Of a stretch of DNA of 64,000 nt, positions 8,564-16,542 are shown piece by piece (positions within the stretch are counted from its first letter, which is position 1; every line of letters begins with the position of its first letter). The stretch is taken from positions 1,612,001 to 1,676,000 of the forward strand of contig NZ_CP047957.1 of assembly GCF_014280035.1 (NCBI RefSeq), written 5' to 3'. The translations under genes were made by a program, and so were the position numbers. Source of the stretch: Synechococcus sp. A18-25c. Its GTDB lineage: Bacteria > Cyanobacteriota > Cyanobacteriia > PCC-6307 > Cyanobiaceae. The notes under the pieces were generated by a model that was given only the letters and a program-made list of their open reading frames with translations, ran no database searches and had not been told where the DNA came from.

Positions 8564-9484
8564 TCAAGCCTCAACAGAGTTCTCCATGCTTCGTGCAAGG
8601 TCAACAAAGCCCGCGATGTAGTCGACAGATGCATCCACCTTGCGCATGCCCAAATGAATCTGCTTGCCAATGCCGCTCTGCCCTAGCCGGAGCACCGTAA
8701 GGCTCATCGAAGCGGCATAGCGTTCAGCGAGCCAACGGGGCAGTGCCGCAACGCCACGTGCGCAAGACACCATTTGCAAAATCATGTCAGTGGTTTCAAT
8801 CCGCTTATGAAGAGCTGGCAAGAACCCGGCTGGCGTAAAAAAGCTTCGGTAAATGTCCAGGCGCTCTAAGGGTACGGGGTAAGAAATCAAGATCTCAGAT
8901 TGCAAATCCTCGGGTGTCACCCAATCATTGGCAGACAAACGATGTTGATCTGACACTACCAAGACCTGCTCGTAATCAAACACTGGCTCAAACTGAAGCC
9001 CTGGCTTAAATACAGGATCAGGAGTAACGAGCATATCTATTTCATGATTTAGCAAAGCATCGAGACCACCAAATTGAAATTTTTGAATCACATCAATATC
9101 AACATCTGGATAAGCCCTTAAGTACGGATCTGTCACATTGAGCATCCACTGATAACAGGGATGACACTCCATTCCAACCCGCAATGTACCTCGAACACCA
9201 GCAGAAAATTGGCCAAGATGATCCTCTGCAAGCGATAACTGAGGCAAAACCCTCCCAGCCAAGGAGTGAAGATAACGACCTGTCTGAGTCAGACAGAGTT
9301 GCCGACCATCACGCACCCAAATCAACGCTCCAAGCTGCTTTTCCAGTTTCTTGATGGAATGACTCAGGGCTGACTGTGTTAATGAAAGGGCATCAGCAGC
9401 AGCAGTCAAAGAACCACGCCTTTCTACTTCAACAATGATCTGCAGATGCAACCTCTGGAGAACATGCTCATGAGCAGCATTCAT
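8564..9484 (-). CDS. LysR-family regulator, MetR-like, copy 1
   Basis: DNA-binding regulator of 306 residues. The helix-turn-helix is near residues 20-45 (GSLTAAADALSLTQSALSHSIKKLE). The effector domain contains VGMECHPCYQW, FDYEQVLVVSDQH, ISYPVPLERLDIYRSFF and TTDMILQMVSCARGVAALPRW, a pattern I associate with MetR, the homocysteine-sensing regulator of methionine synthesis. It is a close paralogue of the regulator at 61245-62168. Each is divergent from a homologous small gene across about 83 bases with conserved sequence. The target is probably that neighbour; an actual link to methionine is only inferred from similarity. Confidence 0.88.
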   Translation of the reverse strand: MNAAHEHVLQRLHLQIIVEVERRGSLTAAADALSLTQSALSHSIKKLEKQLGALIWVRDGRQLCLTQTGRYLHSLAGRVLPQLSLAEDHLGQFSAGVRGTLRVGMECHPCYQWMLNVTDPYLRAYPDVDIDVIQKFQFGGLDALLNHEIDMLVTPDPVFKPGLQFEPVFDYEQVLVVSDQHRLSANDWVTPEDLQSEILISYPVPLERLDIYRSFFTPAGFLPALHKRIETTDMILQMVSCARGVAALPRWLAERYAASMSLTVLRLGQSGIGKQIHLGMRKVDASVDYIAGFVDLARSMENSVEA

Positions 9485-9567
9485 GAATCAATGAAGAATA
9501 AACATTTTACTTTCAACGAATCGCAATAGACAATATTTATGCCTAGCGCAAACGCATTGCCTGTTGC
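9485..9567. promoter_or_regulatory. divergent control region, MetR-like copy 1
   Basis: This 83-base gap shares AATGAAGA and CATTTTACTTT with the corresponding gap at 62169-62250, at similar distance from the regulator start. Conservation of non-coding sequence between the two cassettes suggests a promoter or operator bound by the regulators. Confidence 0.6.
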
Positions 9568-10023
9568 ATGCCTTTGAACAGAAAAACCACCTGGCCAAAA
9601 CTTCCGAGCCTTCAGCTGCCAACAAAAGGGAGCATGGCAAGCTGGCTTAAGGAAAACAGCCTCTTGGTGGGGGCGTGGGCCTTGCAAGGGTTCCAGGAAC
9701 ATGGCCGAGGAATGGTCCGGATCCGTACTCTCACAATGGCAGAAGAAGCGGGTCCGTGGCCATGGAGCACTGAGGCATGCCTCGTTGAGCCGTCTTACGT
9801 CACAAGCGCAGAGGCTGAAAACTCCATCAGCAACTTGCCTTGCAAGCAAAGCAGGCTTCAAATCAAAAGAGCGCTTCAGACCTATAACCCTTCAGCAGAT
9901 GCCATGGCCTGGTTGGACGTTGCAAATGAACCGTTGGTGCTGCATCTCAAGGCCTTGAAAGTTGCCCCAGAGGAAGCCCTGCGACAACTGGCCCGCCGCC
10001 GCGATGAATTCGAACTCTCCTGA
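9568..10023 (+). CDS. conserved small protein paired with MetR-like regulator, copy 1
   Basis: I do not recognise this 151-residue family. It is clearly paralogous to 62251-62709: both open M-x-LNR, share LxxAWAxQGFQ, a GPWPWS motif near the middle, PSYxT or PSYLT, an (I)xxALQxYxP segment and end with ALxQLxRRxxEFxL. It is soluble by composition, with several tryptophans and no signal peptide. The shared N-terminus supports the start at 9568. It is divergent from the regulator and ends 10 bases before the desaturase start, so it is probably co-transcribed with it. It could be a cofactor-binding or regulatory partner; that is a guess. Confidence 0.75.
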   Translation: MPLNRKTTWPKLPSLQLPTKGSMASWLKENSLLVGAWALQGFQEHGRGMVRIRTLTMAEEAGPWPWSTEACLVEPSYVTSAEAENSISNLPCKQSRLQIKRALQTYNPSADAMAWLDVANEPLVLHLKALKVAPEEALRQLARRRDEFELS

Positions 10024-10033
10024 ACGACTCCCA

Positions 10034-11032
10034 ATGGAATCACCGTCTTATCAAGACTTCTGCCTGAAGCCCTTTACGACACGCAGCAATCGAAAAGCTC
10101 TCATTCAGATCAGTAATACTCTGATTCCCTATGGACTGTTGTGGTGGCTGATGCTTCAAGCCACAGAAATCTCCCTCTGGTTCACTCCACCTTTCCTAAT
10201 CATTCTCAGCCTTTTTTCACTGAGAAGTTTTTCATTAATGCATGATTGCGGCCATGGATCATTATTTGAGACCCCAAGACTGAATCGGATCTTTGGATTC
10301 CTTTTTGGCGTCATCAATGCAGTTCCGCAGCTGTCCTGGTCGATTGACCACGCTTATCATCACAAAACAAACGGAGACTGGGAACGCTATCGAGGGGTTG
10401 CTGATTTTTTGAGCCTGGACGAATTCCTAAATCTCAGCCGCAATGAGCAAAGGATCTACACGACAATCCACCACCCACTCATGGCACTACCGGGTGGCTT
10501 CTACTACTTAGCAATCAAACCTAGATTGGATCTATTGGTTGGCCTTGTCACCCCAAAGAATCGCATGTGGGGATCCAGGGAAGAATTCAACGATCTTTGC
10601 CTGAGCAACTTTTTTAGCTTGATTGGGGTGGTCTGCCTCGGATCGTGGATTGGCTTTGGATTATTTCTGAGCCTTTACAGCATTATCCTTTGCCTCACAG
10701 CTAGTAGCTTAATTTACGTTTTCTATGTACAACACATATTTGAAAATAGTTACGCTAATCCAAGCAAAGGCTGGAGCCCGATACGAGGGGCCTTAGAAGG
10801 CTCGAGTCTACTCATCCTCCCACCATTGCTGCAATGGTTCACAGCCAATATCGGCTTTCACAATATTCATCACCTTTGCGAAAGAATACCCAATTACAAC
10901 CTTAAAGCTTGCCATCAGCGCAATCAACACCTATTGATAAACGTACCAACATTGCGCCTAGAAAGCATGCTTGAATGTTCAAAATTTGTTTTATGGGATC
11001 CAAGCAATGCAAGCTTGACCACAATCCCATGA
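10034..11032 (+). CDS. membrane fatty acid desaturase
   Basis: Di-iron acyl-lipid desaturase of 332 residues. The three histidine clusters are present: HDCGH (after FSLM), HAYHH (in SIDHAYHHKTNG) and HNIHH (in GFHNIHHLCERIPNYNL). Hydrophobic spans flank them as in the DesA/DesB group. The IPNYNL-x-x-CH ending resembles delta-12/omega-3 types, but regiospecificity cannot be read here. Starts at 10004 or 10034 are both possible; 10034 avoids overlap with the upstream gene. The sequence is more AT-rich than its neighbours, especially in the second half, which suggests acquisition by transfer. Confidence 0.88.
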   Translation: MESPSYQDFCLKPFTTRSNRKALIQISNTLIPYGLLWWLMLQATEISLWFTPPFLIILSLFSLRSFSLMHDCGHGSLFETPRLNRIFGFLFGVINAVPQLSWSIDHAYHHKTNGDWERYRGVADFLSLDEFLNLSRNEQRIYTTIHHPLMALPGGFYYLAIKPRLDLLVGLVTPKNRMWGSREEFNDLCLSNFFSLIGVVCLGSWIGFGLFLSLYSIILCLTASSLIYVFYVQHIFENSYANPSKGWSPIRGALEGSSLLILPPLLQWFTANIGFHNIHHLCERIPNYNLKACHQRNQHLLINVPTLRLESMLECSKFVLWDPSNASLTTIP

Positions 11033-11231
11033 CAAATCAGTCGGACAATGGGTCCATCCAAACTACTAAATGTCATTAACAAAAATCTGACTATCTGATG
11101 CTTGATTGTGAGTATTGATTCAAGGCCAGTCGCAAATAAGAGAAACACCAGATTGATGAACTTTTTGAAACCTGCGCTTGTTTCATAGAATATCAATGTA
11201 ATCCGCTACGTCGTTGAAGTTTCATATTTGA
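11033..11231. other. gene-free AT-rich stretch
   Basis: About 200 bases between the desaturase stop and the phosphohydrolase remnant. I see no convincing reading frame, RNA gene or strong terminator in it. Confidence 0.5.
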
Positions 11232-11472
11232 GCCAAATGTCTGCTGTGTTCGCTGGATGAGACGTATTACGCGGGGCTATTTGATGCATCAAAACGCAGT
11301 TTCGCTGTGCAGGGTGGAGAACTGAGCCGTTCAGAAGCGATGCGTCTCTTGGAATTGGGGGATGAACAATGCCATGGCACTGCGGCGCTGGGACGACCGG
11401 GCCAAGGTTTATGGGGTTGAAGTGCCCGACTTGGATGCCTACAGGCAGGTGGTCTTGGACCATCTCCTGTAG
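11232..11472 (+). pseudogene. C-terminal remnant of a PhnZ-like HD-domain oxygenase
   Basis: One frame encodes DETYYAGLFDASKRSF, then QGGELSRSEAMRLLELGDEQ. A frame change near 11370 restores ALRRWDDRAKVYGVEVPDL and the ending YRQVVLDHLL followed by TAG. The QGG and LRRWDDxAKV features match the C-terminus of PhnZ/HD-phosphohydrolase-like proteins used in organophosphonate oxidation. The N-terminal HD metal site is missing and the frame is shifted, so this is dead. It lies between the desaturase and repeat copy R2. The family call rests on remembered motifs. Confidence 0.55.
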
Positions 11473-11503
11473 AGCAGGGTTCAAGCGAGGTCAGCTCCCT
11501 GGG

Positions 11504-11650
11504 AGTTGCACACCATCAAGTCCAGTTGCACAAAATTCCAGAGCAACTCAGGGACAAGCCCCTAAGACCTATTCCCGTAACTAGACGCTAAGCGGCAGCA
11601 GCGGCCACCAAGGCCAGCTTTGGTCCTCAGATTGGATGCCGCTCGCAGCC
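11504..11650 (+). repeat. dispersed repeat copy R2
   Basis: Begins AGTTGCACACCATC like R1, then CAGTTGCACAAAATTCCAG, CAGGGACAAGCCCC and GACGCTAAGCGGCAGCAGCGGCC. After that point it drifts from R1 and R3. Same orientation as both. It separates the PhnZ-like remnant from the propeller gene. Confidence 0.7.
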
Positions 11651-11869
11651 ACGCAATTCAGGTTCCGTATCCACGATTCTGCCTAGAGGCGGTGCGTGCG
11701 ACTGCCGGTTTGAACCCGCCCAGCAGCCAGTGGCATCGAACAGACCTCGAAAGCCAGAACCAAGTCTCAGCAGCCTCTTGACGCCTCTGAAGGAAACCGA
11801 GTGATGGCCTGATCAAATCGCGTTCGAATCGGACCACATGCCAGTCGCAGAAGTGCGGTGCCGCCTCGA

Positions 11870-11885
11870 TAATCGTTAACGATTA
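11870..11885. promoter_or_regulatory. 16-base perfect palindrome
   Basis: TAATCGTTAACGATTA reads the same on both strands. It is 150 bases upstream of the large propeller gene, in an otherwise gene-free stretch (11651-12034). It looks like an operator for a dimeric regulator; no regulator can be assigned. Confidence 0.45.
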
Positions 11886-12034
11886 AGACTGAACTTGCTT
11901 CTTACCTCACGAGCATCAGCAAGGCTGCTCCCTTGGTACAGGGGGTCGAATGCTGGCATCGAGGCATCTCCCTTTGAACCTGATCGCAGGCTTGATCTGG
12001 GGGATCAGGGCGCTCATCCGGCTGAGGCGTAGCG

Positions 12035-14548
12035 ATGTCATTCACCCAACTCGGCCCCGACATCGATGGAGAGGCTGGCGGCGATGAAAGCGGCCACAGG
12101 GTTTCTCTCTCTAGCGATGGCAGCGTCGTTGCCATCGCTGCCCCCTTCAACGATGGCAATGGCACAGATTCGGGCCATACGCGCATCTACCAGTGGGATT
12201 CAGCCTCCTCTTCCTGGAATCAACTCGGTAGCGATATCGATGGAGAAGCCGCTGGTGATCGAAGCGGCCATAGGAGGGGGGTTGCTCTCTCAAGCGACGG
12301 CAGCGTCGTTGCCATCGGTGCCCAGTTAAACGATGGCAATGGATCAGATTCGGGCCATACGCGCATCTACCAGTGGGATTCAGCCTCCTCTTCCTGGAAT
12401 CAACTCGGTAGCGATATCGATGGAGAAGCCGCTGGTGATTACAGCGGCGGCAGCGTTTCCCTCTCCAGCGATGGCAGCGTCGTTGCCATCGGTGCCGCCA
12501 ACAACGATGGCAATGGCACACGTTCGGGCCACACGCGCATCTACCAGTGGGATTCAGCCTCCTCCTCCTGGAATCAACTCGGTAGCGATATCGATGGAGA
12601 AGCCGCCTTCGATGGAAGCGGCGCCTGCGTTTCTCTCTCCAGCGATGGCAGCGTCGTTGCCATCGGTGCCCCCGACAACGATGGCAACAGGCATACAGGC
12701 TCAAATAAGGGCCATACGCGCATCTACCAGTGGGATTCAGCCTCTTCCTCCTGGAATCAACTCGGTAGCGATATCGATGGAGAAGCCGATGGTGATCGAA
12801 GCGGCCTAAGAGTTTCTCTCTCTAGCGATGGCAGCATCGTTGCCATTGGTGCCACACAAAACAATGCGAATGGCAGCCAATCAGGCCATACACGCATCTA
12901 CAAGTGGGATTCAGCCTCCTCTTCCTGGAATCAACTCGGTAGCGATATCGATGCAGAAGCCGCTGGTGATTACAGCGGCACCGTTTCTCTCTCCAGCGAT
13001 GGCAGCGTCGTTGCCATCGGTGCCCACCACAACGATGGCAATGGAACTAGTGCTGGCCATACACGCATCTACCAATGGGATTCAGCCTCCTCTTCCTGGA
13101 ATCAACTCGGTAGCGATATCGATGGAGAAGCCGCTGGTGACAACAGCGGCGTCAGCGTTTCCCTCTCCAGCGATGGCAGCGCCGTTGCTATCGGTGCCCC
13201 CCACAACCATGGGCTTGGACCTGGAACTGGTGTTCGTGCTGGCCACGTAAGAGTCTTCAGTCTCGACACCACTGCGCCCACCTTCTCCTCAGCTGCCACC
13301 AACAACAACGGCACCAAGATCATCCTCACTTACGACGAAACGCTCTCCTCAACAACAGCTTCCACCTCTGCCTTCACAGTCAGCTCCGGCGGGGTAGCCA
13401 ATGCCGTCACTGCGGTTGCGATCTCCGGCTCCACCGTTGAGCTCACTCTCACCAACACCATCAAAAAATCGGAGACCATCACTGTTGCCTATAGCGATCC
13501 CACAAGCTCCAACGATGCCAATGCGGTTCAAGACTCCAGCGGCAATGACGCCGCGACCCTGAGCGCTCAATCCGTCACCAACAACTCGACCGTTGCAGCG
13601 ATCTCGTCCTCTGGCGGCTCAACATCTAACAACGCCTCAACCTCCAATAACGACTCAAATCGCGAGACAGAATCCGGCAACACTCTTCTCCTCAACGACA
13701 ACAACTCTTTCTCCGTCACAACTGGTGCCAGCAACGGCCTCTGGCTCACTCTCAAGGTCCTCTCTGCCAGCACAAGCCTGCAGAACACCCTCATCCTCAT
13801 CGATCAGAACAACAACGTCCTCGGGTCAATCGGCGCCACTCAGTTCTCCAAAAACTGCGGGTCTCACGCCATCTTCATTCCAGAAGGATCGACCATTTCC
13901 TTCCAGCAATCCAGCAACAACCAGCCCATCAACAACTCACCACAACACACCATCACCCAGCAAAGTGATGGCTCCTACAAGCTGCACCTCAACGACAACA
14001 CACGCGATAGCGATCACGATGATCTGATCCTCGACATCAGCTATTCCTCCGCCTCTCCCGATCCCAGCGCCACTTCCATGGCCAGCAAGCAACAAAATAT
14101 CCACGACGCCATCCTTGATCTCTCCTCCATCCCCGCAGACGGTCAGACACTCCAGATCACTCTCAACAGCGACTGCGCTTTCATCAATCGCTTTGCACTC
14201 GTCAAGCTCAACCAGCAATCCTCTGGCGAGTTCACCGTTGGCGGGTACAACAACACAGCTGGTAAGGCCTTTGACCAGAACGTCTACGACAGCATCATCA
14301 ATCCTGGCGGCAGCATCATCACCGCAACAGGCCTTCAGCAGCAGACCTTTGAATGGTCTCTCTCTGCAACAGACGCTGGCTTCTATGCACCTGTTCTGAT
14401 CAATCCAGCAGGTGACATCCACACCTACGGCTCCTCTCACGTCAAAAATCTCGGTAGCAACCTCTTTGCCTTTGAGGACGACAGCCAGATCTCAAACCCC
14501 GACTACGACTTCAACGACCTCACCGCCAAGTTTCAAATCATCACCTGA
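12035..14548 (+). CDS. large seven-repeat propeller protein with SwmB-like and DUF4114 domains
   Basis: Predicted extracellular or surface protein of 837 residues. Residues 4-405 are seven nearly identical repeats of 57-61 residues (QLGSDIDGEA, VSLSSDGSVVAIGA, GHTRIYQWDSASSSW), enough for one closed seven-bladed propeller of the FG-GAP kind. Residues 410-510 (DTTAPTFSSAATNNNGTKI, VTAVAISGSTVELTL, ITVAYSDPT) match the SwmB-type repeat known from the Synechococcus motility protein. The C-terminus (FAFEDDSQISNPDYDFNDL) is DUF4114-like, with acidic residues suited to calcium. There is no signal peptide and no clear ribosome site; the ATG falls at the edge of repeat 1. Export may use a type I system, or the 5' end may be lost. 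Confidence 0.85.
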   Translation: MSFTQLGPDIDGEAGGDESGHRVSLSSDGSVVAIAAPFNDGNGTDSGHTRIYQWDSASSSWNQLGSDIDGEAAGDRSGHRRGVALSSDGSVVAIGAQLNDGNGSDSGHTRIYQWDSASSSWNQLGSDIDGEAAGDYSGGSVSLSSDGSVVAIGAANNDGNGTRSGHTRIYQWDSASSSWNQLGSDIDGEAAFDGSGACVSLSSDGSVVAIGAPDNDGNRHTGSNKGHTRIYQWDSASSSWNQLGSDIDGEADGDRSGLRVSLSSDGSIVAIGATQNNANGSQSGHTRIYKWDSASSSWNQLGSDIDAEAAGDYSGTVSLSSDGSVVAIGAHHNDGNGTSAGHTRIYQWDSASSSWNQLGSDIDGEAAGDNSGVSVSLSSDGSAVAIGAPHNHGLGPGTGVRAGHVRVFSLDTTAPTFSSAATNNNGTKIILTYDETLSSTTASTSAFTVSSGGVANAVTAVAISGSTVELTLTNTIKKSETITVAYSDPTSSNDANAVQDSSGNDAATLSAQSVTNNSTVAAISSSGGSTSNNASTSNNDSNRETESGNTLLLNDNNSFSVTTGASNGLWLTLKVLSASTSLQNTLILIDQNNNVLGSIGATQFSKNCGSHAIFIPEGSTISFQQSSNNQPINNSPQHTITQQSDGSYKLHLNDNTRDSDHDDLILDISYSSASPDPSATSMASKQQNIHDAILDLSSIPADGQTLQITLNSDCAFINRFALVKLNQQSSGEFTVGGYNNTAGKAFDQNVYDSIINPGGSIITATGLQQQTFEWSLSATDAGFYAPVLINPAGDIHTYGSSHVKNLGSNLFAFEDDSQISNPDYDFNDLTAKFQIIT
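12047..13245 (+). repeat. tandem DNA repeat, seven units of 171-183 bases
   Basis: The string CAACTCGGTAGCGATATCGA (or a near variant) starts at 12047, 12221, 12401, 12575, 12758, 12932 and 13103. Spacings are always multiples of three, so the frame is kept. Long blocks between units are identical at DNA level, which points to recent expansion or gene conversion within the gene. Confidence 0.9.
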
Positions 14549-14620
14549 ATTCCATCCGCTCAGAACCTCACAACAACTCCGCTCAAGGTTGAAAAACGGC
14601 ACTGGCACTCAATCACGCCC

Positions 14621-14733
14621 AGATGCACACACTTCCAGGGTCAACTCGGGGACAAGTCCCTCGGAACTGTTCCTGCAACAGGTAGCTAAGTGACAGCAGC
14701 GGCCAGAACCCCCAACGCTGGTCAGCAGGATTC
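14621..14733 (+). repeat. dispersed repeat copy R3
   Basis: Contains ATGCACAC, CTTCCAGGGTCAACTCGGGG, GACAAGTCCCT and GCTAAGTGACAGCAGCGGCC, then a diverged copy of the DUF4336-derived part (AACGCTGGTCAGCAGGATTC). Same orientation as R1 and R2. It lies between the 3' end of the propeller gene and the 3' end of the converging FAD oxidoreductase. Confidence 0.75.
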
Positions 14734-14754
14734 ACACCAACAGCACAAACAGGG

Positions 14755-16134
14755 TCATTCCCGACCGAACAACCTCGCGTAGTGGCGATACCAGTCGCTT
14801 TGAAAGCGGCATTCGGGGTCGTGCAACTGCTTCGCGTCGAGGAACTCTGAAAATCGCGGGTAGCACGTCTCGACCTGTTCTCTCGTCGCCCACGCGTGAT
14901 AAGTGAGATAAAAGCGCCCTCCGTGCTCAATCACCCGATCAATGATCCGGCGAAAATCGGCCTGGGCCTTCTTGATGCCCTCCGGCGTATGCATGACATG
15001 CAAATTGCAAACGATGCAAACGCTTCTCCGCGTCGCCCACGGAAGAAAGCTCTCCTCGTCGGGCTCAATGAATCGGATGGTTCCATAGGTCATGTCAACG
15101 CCATGGCAAATGAAGTCTTGACGCACCTCGCTCAAAAACGGAAGCAGTGAGTCCCGGTCGACGTACACCTCCGTGATCATCTCGGTCCCCTGATCGGTGG
15201 AGACCACAGCGTCATAGCCTTCAAAAACGTTTGAAAGCTGGTGGGCATCCGACCAGTAGACCTGCCCCGACGTACCTAAATAAAACTGCTTATACGTTGC
15301 AAAGGCCTTTTGCTTGTTCGTGCGCGCGAGTCGGTAGAGATCGGCCCAGTCGGACCCCGCCATGTGGCGAATCTCATCAGGAACAGGGGTGTCGTCGGGA
15401 ACTGGTCGGTAACACGAGAAAACTCCGGGATGAAACTCCTCGCCACCATGCAAGTCGATCGAGTACTGACAGTCGCCAAACATGCAACCCTCCTCGATCG
15501 CCGCATCGATCCGAGGCATGAGATCTCTGACTGCGATGACCTCCACCATCCTTTTCAGCTTGGAGCGAGGCACCAGTCGAATCGTGACCCGGGTCACCAC
15601 GCCGAAGAGTCCATAGCCGCCGATCGCGAGGGCAAAGAGCTCACGATTCTCGGTTCGACTGCACACTCTTAAACGCGCATCGGCGTCGATGATCCGGAAA
15701 GACTCGATGTCCGAAACGAAAGGCGGGAATCGCAGTCCCCGACCATGAATGTTGGAGGAGAGCGAGCCTGCAATGGAGACCTGATCAATTCCGGTCTGCT
15801 TCTGGCGCACCGCCCAGATCGTTTCACTCCCGTCCTGATTGGCGTGGAGGTAACCGATCAATTCCGGCCACATGATTCCACCCTCCACTTCGATCAGACC
15901 GTTCCGTCGATCGAATGCAACGATCCGATCCATTTCACGAAGATCGAGATGCACGGTTCCAGTCCCGAACTGCTGTCCACCCATCGAATGCCTGCCACCG
16001 GCCATGGAGATCGAATCGCCCGCCTCGGCCGCGGTCAGGATCGCCTTCCGAACCTCCTTCTCCGAACGTGGCGAAAGAACCGACTTCACGTAAGTGGGAT
16101 TCAGACGGGATTGAGCATCATTGACTTCAGGCAT
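14755..16134 (-). CDS. FAD-linked oxidoreductase (FAD_binding_4 / VAO type)
   Basis: Flavoprotein oxidase or dehydrogenase of the vanillyl-alcohol-oxidase fold, 459 residues. The FAD-binding part contains AGGRHSMGGQQFGTG, IEVEGGIMWPELIGYLH and SIAGSLSSNIHGRGL, then FALAIGGYGLFGVVTRVTIRL. The C-terminus (RFYLTYHAWATREQVETCYPRFSEFLDAKQ) resembles the sugar/alditol oxidase subgroup, but the substrate is not readable. The ATG at 16134 is chosen over 16170 because AGGAG lies 9 bases upstream. Neighbours are repeats on the 3' side and a gene-free stretch on the 5' side, so it looks like a single inserted gene. Confidence 0.82.
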   Translation of the reverse strand: MPEVNDAQSRLNPTYVKSVLSPRSEKEVRKAILTAAEAGDSISMAGGRHSMGGQQFGTGTVHLDLREMDRIVAFDRRNGLIEVEGGIMWPELIGYLHANQDGSETIWAVRQKQTGIDQVSIAGSLSSNIHGRGLRFPPFVSDIESFRIIDADARLRVCSRTENRELFALAIGGYGLFGVVTRVTIRLVPRSKLKRMVEVIAVRDLMPRIDAAIEEGCMFGDCQYSIDLHGGEEFHPGVFSCYRPVPDDTPVPDEIRHMAGSDWADLYRLARTNKQKAFATYKQFYLGTSGQVYWSDAHQLSNVFEGYDAVVSTDQGTEMITEVYVDRDSLLPFLSEVRQDFICHGVDMTYGTIRFIEPDEESFLPWATRRSVCIVCNLHVMHTPEGIKKAQADFRRIIDRVIEHGGRFYLTYHAWATREQVETCYPRFSEFLDAKQLHDPECRFQSDWYRHYARLFGRE

Positions 16135-16170
16135 CAAACAAAGCTCCTGCGGTTCTTCTCGTCGAGCCAT

Positions 16171-16542
16171 CGGAATTGCAAATTCCCATGAGCGACCTCA
16201 CCATCCCAGATCCGGAGCTAACCAGCACTCACCCAGCGTCACGCCATGGGGCACAAGCAACCGAGATAACCGAGGGATCACCACCGCACAACCACTGCAA
16301 TCAGCTACAACTGAGTGGCCGCAGTAGCCACAGACCCCAACAAGAAGACGGACAACATCGCCACAAAAGGATCCAAACGCTAAAGACAACCGGTTCAAAA
16401 ATATTTGCCTCAGGAATGACGAACTTGACGGAAAAAGCAAAGCACGTGAAGAATCGACGAAGATATTAATCAAAACGAAAAGATCTTAAAACGCAAGAGA
16501 TCGAATAATGTCAAAGAGATCATCTTTGCAGGCCTTGGCACC
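16171..16542. other. gene-free stretch with a possible degraded repeat copy
   Basis: No convincing gene. Around 16310-16345 the text GAGTGGCCGCAGTAGCCACAGACCCCAA loosely resembles the GCAGCAGCGGCCAGAAACCCC core of the R1-R3 repeats. The match is weak. The right end is AT-rich and must hold the promoter of the amine oxidase. Confidence 0.35.

Noticed and set aside
12147-12704. Minus-strand frame rich in Arg/His/Cys opposite the propeller repeats
   Set aside because: It is the shadow of repeated codons; the plus-strand frame explains the sequence fully.
12047-13245. Regular repeats considered as a CRISPR array
   Set aside because: Units are 171-183 bases, in frame and coding, with no short repeat/spacer structure and no cas genes.
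8230-14740. Search for a transposase or integrase tied to the dispersed repeats
   Set aside because: No frame in the region resembles one, so the repeats are not called an insertion sequence.
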